Positions 60,295 through 64,000 of a stretch of 64,000 bases of DNA are shown here, in pieces (within the stretch, counting starts at the first letter, position 1; every line of letters begins with the position of its first letter). The stretch is from Desulfobulbus sp. (GTDB lineage: Bacteria > Desulfobacterota > Desulfobulbia > Desulfobulbales > Desulfobulbaceae). The position numbers were made by a program, and so were the translations under genes. Where the stretch lies: contig JAITGO010000019.1 in NCBI GenBank assembly GCA_031280615.1, forward strand, positions 1-64,000. Reading direction: 5' to 3'. The notes beneath the pieces were generated by a model. It searched no databases. It saw only the letters and a program-made list of their open reading frames with translations, and had not been told where the DNA came from.

Positions 60295-62739
60295 TCAGCG
60301 TTTATCGAGTTCGAGAATGGCCGCTTCCTCGCGGGCCAGTTTGGTCCATAAGGGGTCTGTGCCTTTTTCGGCCAACTCTTTGAACAACTTAAGCGCCTCT
60401 GGCCTGCGGTCTTTGCGCAGGGCGATCTGGGCCAGGCGGTAGTGGGCCTGCTCGCTCCCGTCCCGGTTACGTTCGGCGATGCGTTCGAACAGGGGAAGGG
60501 CCTGATCGTTTTGCCCGGCATGGAAGTACGATTCGGCCAGCGGCAGCAGCATTCCCTGTCGGTTCAGCATTTCCCGCACCTCCGGTTGGGTCAGGGTTTC
60601 GATCGCCTTTTTCCATGCTTGCTGCTCATAGTAAATCCGGCCCTTGAGCAATTCCAGGGCCAGGACCTTGGGGTTAGCCTCGTCGTTCAGCTGAGCAAGG
60701 GCCTTGGCCACCTGGCCGCTATCGTAGAGCGCCAGAATCTTGGAAACGAATACGGCCGGCCGATTCGCTCCTTCCGGATAGCGGGCCAGATAGCGGTCGG
60801 CGTATTCCTCGACCTGCAGGTATTGGTCGGAAGCGGCCAGGGATTGAATCAGGGGTAGGTAGATCTTCTCCTGGCCGGCTTGGTCGGAAACGTCGAAAAG
60901 GTACTGGTAAATTTCAGCCGTTTGATCGGTCATGCCCAGTTTGTCGCAGGCCAGGGCCAGGTCGTACAGCATGCCGGTGTCGAGCCAGCCGTTGGCAAAG
61001 AGATATTTGTTCTGCTTGGCCAGCACCAGGGCCTTGACCGATTCGCCGTCCTTGACCAGTTGCTTGATCACGAGCGGAAGCTGCTGGATGAGCAGGGCCG
61101 TAACCTCGGTGCGCAGCCTGCCCGATTGAAAGCTGCGCAGCATCTGCATGCACTGGTTGACGCCCGCCTCATTGTCGCCCGACAGGACCTTCACCAGGGC
61201 CAGCTTGAACCCGCACTCCTCGCGCACGGCGATAGCCTCGGCCAGGGCCGTACATCTGCCGTAGAAGGCCTCCGCCTCGTTGGCCGGCATCTTGTTGGCA
61301 ATGAAGTCCACATCCGTCTGTTTGAGCTGGGCCAGCATGCCGCCCTCGGTAGTGGGAAAGGCGTTGCTGATTTGCTGCAACTCGATCCGGGCCTTCTTGG
61401 CCGTGGCCGGAACATGGAGCTGGGCCAGGGCCAGCCGGAACAAGACGAGATCCTGCTGGGGACGGTTGGTCAGCATGTCGGCAAGCTGCTGGTAGCGTTT
61501 GGCCGCCTCGGCATATTGGCCGGCGGCATACAGCTCGTTGGCAAAGCGGGCAAGGGACATGGGCTGGTTTTCGATCAACCCGGGCGATCGTCCGTCCAGG
61601 TCTTGGTAGGCGGCCACGGCCTTGGCCATCTGGCCGGCAGCCGAAAGGAGATCGGCCTGCCGCAGCTGTCGAAGGGGGGCCAGCGCGGTGTCGTTGGCCA
61701 CCGCGGGGTTGTCGAGCAGCTTTTTCGCGTCGTCGAGCCGGTTGGCCAACAGCGCCAGTTCGGCCAGCAACAGATGGTACGAGCCGCTTAAGGGCGAGCC
61801 CTCGTTTTTTTTCATCCAATTGCGAAGCTCGTAGTAGGCGTCGATCACATCGCCGCGTTCAGCCTCCTGGTAGATTTGCAGCATGGAGGCCATCTCGGCC
61901 ATCGGCGTGTCGGGATACTGGATCACGATCCGCTGCAGCAGGAAGTAGGGCTCCTGGTACTCCCCGGCCCTGATCAAGGCCTCGGCATAGGTCAACACCA
62001 GCCGTTCCTTGAATTTTTCCGTCGGTTGCCGAGCCACTTGCTCGCGGAGCAACAGGCACACCTGGAACCATTTGTTTTCCTTGGCCTGTGCCAGCGTTTC
62101 CTCGGAGAGCCAGTCGGTCACCGGAAGTTGCGGGGGCAGGGCGGCGGCCATGGGAAAGGGGGGCAGGTGGAGCTTGGGCGCGGGAAGCACCGTCAGCGGC
62201 GATTCGTATTCGATGAAGAACGAACGCCAGTTCTTGGCAAAGGCGGTGCTGTCGACCGGATTGGCCGGGCCGGTTGGAGCTTGGGCTGCGGTCTTTCGAT
62301 CCGTGTCGGCCTGTTGCGGCGGGGCGGAGAGGTCCGGTTGCGAAGCGGACTGCTGGTTGCCCAGCAGAATGTCGATCACCACCTGGCCGTCTTCCTTGCG
62401 GCTTTCGCTGGTCACCTTCTGCGGTGGATAGCGGAAATAAAAAGAAAGCAGCATGCCGTTGGTTTCGACCCTGCTGACCAATTTGACCATCTTGTCGTCG
62501 GTTTCCGGCCGGGAAAGCGTGGCGCTCGGGGCCACGTCCCGCAGGACCAGATCGATCCGTCGCCCACTGGTCGCGAGATGGTATTCCGGCAGTTGGTCGA
62601 AGTCGAACACCAGGTGAAGACTGGCCGAATCGTCGTTGCGGGTGATCGCCTTAAGCAGGGCTTCGGCCCGGGCGTCGCTGCCGCAAAATTGGTTGACAGC
62701 AAGCAGCAGCAAGAAGATGATGAATGAAAGACGGCGCAT
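60295..62739 (-). CDS. Large periplasmic TPR protein at the head of the flgB operon
   Basis: 814 residues. Signal peptide (LSFIIFLLLLAVNQFCGSDA). Residues 27-135 form a beta-rich AMIN-like domain (ASLHLVFDFDQLPEYHLATS, RRIDLVLRDVAPSATL, VVIDILLGN). After a Gln/Pro-rich linker, residues ~215-810 are tetratricopeptide-type helical repeats (YAEALIRAGEYQEPYFLLQR, LALLANRLDDAKKLLDNPA, ELYAAGQYAEAAKRYQQLA, ESYFHAGQNDQALPLFERIA, LAQIALRKDRRPEALKLFKE). AMIN plus TPRs suggests a peptidoglycan-associated scaffold in the periplasm for rod/ring assembly (inference). I do not recognise a named family. Confidence 0.8.
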   Translation of the reverse strand: MRRLSFIIFLLLLAVNQFCGSDARAEALLKAITRNDDSASLHLVFDFDQLPEYHLATSGRRIDLVLRDVAPSATLSRPETDDKMVKLVSRVETNGMLLSFYFRYPPQKVTSESRKEDGQVVIDILLGNQQSASQPDLSAPPQQADTDRKTAAQAPTGPANPVDSTAFAKNWRSFFIEYESPLTVLPAPKLHLPPFPMAAALPPQLPVTDWLSEETLAQAKENKWFQVCLLLREQVARQPTEKFKERLVLTYAEALIRAGEYQEPYFLLQRIVIQYPDTPMAEMASMLQIYQEAERGDVIDAYYELRNWMKKNEGSPLSGSYHLLLAELALLANRLDDAKKLLDNPAVANDTALAPLRQLRQADLLSAAGQMAKAVAAYQDLDGRSPGLIENQPMSLARFANELYAAGQYAEAAKRYQQLADMLTNRPQQDLVLFRLALAQLHVPATAKKARIELQQISNAFPTTEGGMLAQLKQTDVDFIANKMPANEAEAFYGRCTALAEAIAVREECGFKLALVKVLSGDNEAGVNQCMQMLRSFQSGRLRTEVTALLIQQLPLVIKQLVKDGESVKALVLAKQNKYLFANGWLDTGMLYDLALACDKLGMTDQTAEIYQYLFDVSDQAGQEKIYLPLIQSLAASDQYLQVEEYADRYLARYPEGANRPAVFVSKILALYDSGQVAKALAQLNDEANPKVLALELLKGRIYYEQQAWKKAIETLTQPEVREMLNRQGMLLPLAESYFHAGQNDQALPLFERIAERNRDGSEQAHYRLAQIALRKDRRPEALKLFKELAEKGTDPLWTKLAREEAAILELDKR

Positions 62740-62775
62740 GTGTGGTCACTGGGTTGGGCGTGTCCTCCCGCTTGA

Positions 62776-62791
62776 TGCCGAAGGAATGCCT
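62776..62791 (-). promoter_or_regulatory. Possible sigma-54 promoter of the TPR-flgB operon
   Basis: Minus strand AGGCAT-TCCTT-CGGCA keeps the essential GG-N10-GC and GGCA of the -24/-12 pattern but deviates elsewhere. A start near 62764 would leave a leader of about 25 nt. The surrounding 285-bp divergent gap (62740-63024) also holds the cheA promoter and no gene. Confidence 0.35.
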
Positions 62792-63024
62792 GCTCAATCG
62801 TAAGCAATAAACATTCCATGCATCCCGACGGTGAAAAAGGACGGTGGACGGACTTTTTTTCTGCGGGAAGAGGACGGGGAATGTCCGGGCACTCTGCGTC
62901 GGAAGGCTGAGAGTCATTTTTTTGGCAAGGATGGAGCCCGTACCTGGGGCTCCCGGACGGCAGAGACGATGACCAGTTGGCCGGTTCGGTCAGGTGGTCC
63001 GACAATTGAAGGAGAGCAAAGGCG

Positions 63025-64000
63025 ATGGAAGAAGATTCATGGCAACCGGTCGCGGCTTTTATCGATACATCCCTGGAGATGATCGGCCGAGTGCAACCCT
63101 TTGTCCGGGCCTTGGCCGCGCAGCCCGCACGCGAGGACATCGCGCCCAAGGTCATCGGCTTCGGGTTTCGGCTGTTTCATTTCATCAAGGGCAAGAGCCT
63201 CGCTTTGGGCTTCGACCATCTGGCGTCGCCGGCAGCGGCCATGGAATACCTGCTCGATCAGCTTCGGTCGGGCGGCATTCCATTGAGCCCGGCGCACATC
63301 TCCCTGCTGGACGAGGCCTGCGGCTTTTTTGAACGCGGCATGGCCGTGGTGCGGGAGGAGCGATCCGACCAGTGTCTGGCGGCGGCCGCCTCCGGATTTG
63401 CCTCGGTGCTGCGGCAGGCCGCATTGGCGCAAGACGACGCCGGTGCGGGCGAGGGGACGGGGTGTGGGCTGCCCGAAGAGGAACGGGAAGCGTTCTTATG
63501 GGAAATGGAGCATCTGGTGGGTACTGCCGAGCAGGAATGCGTCCTGTGGGATTTCATCGTGGTCGATCTGGACCGGGTAACGGAGCTGTCTCGCCTGTTG
63601 TCCCGGATGAAGCAGTATTTTACCCTCTACGGTTTTCACGATCCGGAACGCATTTGCCTGTCCATGGCCTCGACCCTCAATCGATTCGTGCAAGGCGAGT
63701 GTTTTCAAACCGAATATCCGGAACGGGTACTTTTGCGCAGTCTCGATGCAATTCGGACCGCGCTGGCCGCCTTTCCAGCCAACCACGCCATGGCGGTGGC
63801 CGATCTCGAACGTCACCTCGCTTCCCTGCAGGGCTTGATGCGTCAGCCTTTGGGCGAACTGCTGATCGAGGCGGGCCTGGCGGATGCGGCCACCATCGAC
63901 CAGGCCCTGGCCGTGCAGCGTTCCGATCCGGAGGGGCAACCGCGCCTGTTGGGCGAGGTCCTGGTCGATCTGGGCCGGGTGACTTCGGCCCAGATCGAAC
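63025..64000 (+). CDS. cheA: CheA-like protein with Hpt domain and MshEN-like segment (partial, right edge)
   Basis: Open from ATG 63025 (GGAGAG upstream) to the edge, 325 codons. Residues 8-85 fit an Hpt/P1 domain: FIDTSLEMIGRVQPFVRALA, then FRLFHFIKGKSLALGFDHLA with phospho-His at about residue 52 (HxxKG). Residues ~280-325 read LGELLIEAGLADAATIDQAL and LLGEVLVDLGRVTSAQIE, a pattern of the MshEN/GspE-N domain, which binds c-di-GMP in MshE. Kinase and CheW-like parts would lie beyond the edge. Family name is therefore inferred from the Hpt motif and flagellar context. Divergent from the TPR gene. Confidence 0.7.
   Translation, partial: MEEDSWQPVAAFIDTSLEMIGRVQPFVRALAAQPAREDIAPKVIGFGFRLFHFIKGKSLALGFDHLASPAAAMEYLLDQLRSGGIPLSPAHISLLDEACGFFERGMAVVREERSDQCLAAAASGFASVLRQAALAQDDAGAGEGTGCGLPEEEREAFLWEMEHLVGTAEQECVLWDFIVVDLDRVTELSRLLSRMKQYFTLYGFHDPERICLSMASTLNRFVQGECFQTEYPERVLLRSLDAIRTALAAFPANHAMAVADLERHLASLQGLMRQPLGELLIEAGLADAATIDQALAVQRSDPEGQPRLLGEVLVDLGRVTSAQIE

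Noticed and set aside
62923..62938. Sigma-54-like element upstream of the CheA-like gene (TGGCAAGGATGGAGCC)
   Set aside because: Keeps GG-N10-GC but the -12 part is poor; not strong enough to list.

Overview
The window is GC-rich bacterial chromosome, dominated by a nearly complete flagellar gene cluster on the minus strand. Several traits point to a sulfate-reducing or related deltaproteobacterium (Desulfobacterota, probably Desulfobulbales-like). These are a continuous fli/flg/flh order, FlhF-FlhG-FliA in one run, a CsrA-FliW pair, both sigma-54 and sigma-28 promoters, MglA/MglB next to flagellar genes, and a small FlhB-C paralogue beside a second FliK. The taxonomic call is inference from gene content, because no rRNA is present.

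Region 1 (1-3700, minus): three secreted proteins. They are the N-terminus of an RHS/YD-repeat protein running off the left edge, a 709-residue protein with three tandem copies of a ~160-residue module joined by thrombospondin type-3-like calcium repeats, and a small secreted protein with one such calcium motif. Region 2 (4040-15400, mostly plus): housekeeping and accessory genes. These are a small unknown protein, a YfcE-type phosphodiesterase and a ClsA-type cardiolipin synthase (both minus), then argJ, an overlapping CHAD-ParA-SixA trio, a 60-residue Cys-rich protein, avtA, a DUF4177 protein and the permease pair yejB-yejE. A strong hairpin terminator at 15368-15399 separates this from convergent genes.

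Region 3 (15400-23400, minus): a 1060-residue acidic repeat protein, the polarity GTPase MglA and its partner MglB, a FlhB C-domain paralogue with a second FliK-like protein, and two tandem PilZ proteins. Region 4 (23560-31170, minus): filament genes fliT, fliS, fliD, flaG, fliC, then fliW-csrA and flgL-flgK. Region 5 (31430-48600, minus): flgN, flgM and an unknown protein behind a sigma-28-like promoter. Behind a consensus sigma-54 site comes one long operon: fliL-M-N-O-P-Q-R-flhB-flhA-flhF-flhG-fliA-DUF2802-flgF-G-A-H-I-J. Region 6 (49030-62740, minus): a large TPR protein, flgB-flgC-fliE-F-G-H-I-J, a MotE-like chaperone, fliK-flgD and flgE, closed by a terminator. The right edge starts a plus-strand CheA-like protein.

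Together these genes make the basal body and export gate (TPR-flgB operon and fliL operon), the hook and its length control, and the regulators FliA/FlgM and FlhF/FlhG. The late filament genes appear to be read from sigma-28-like promoters that share one unusual spacing (TAAA/TAAT-N16-GCCGATAA). The flagellin leader carries a hairpin that looks like a CsrA site and a GGA over the Shine-Dalgarno sequence, next to csrA-fliW. This suggests Bacillus-like translational homeostasis of flagellin. Stator genes (motAB) and the sigma-54 flagellar activator are not in the window.
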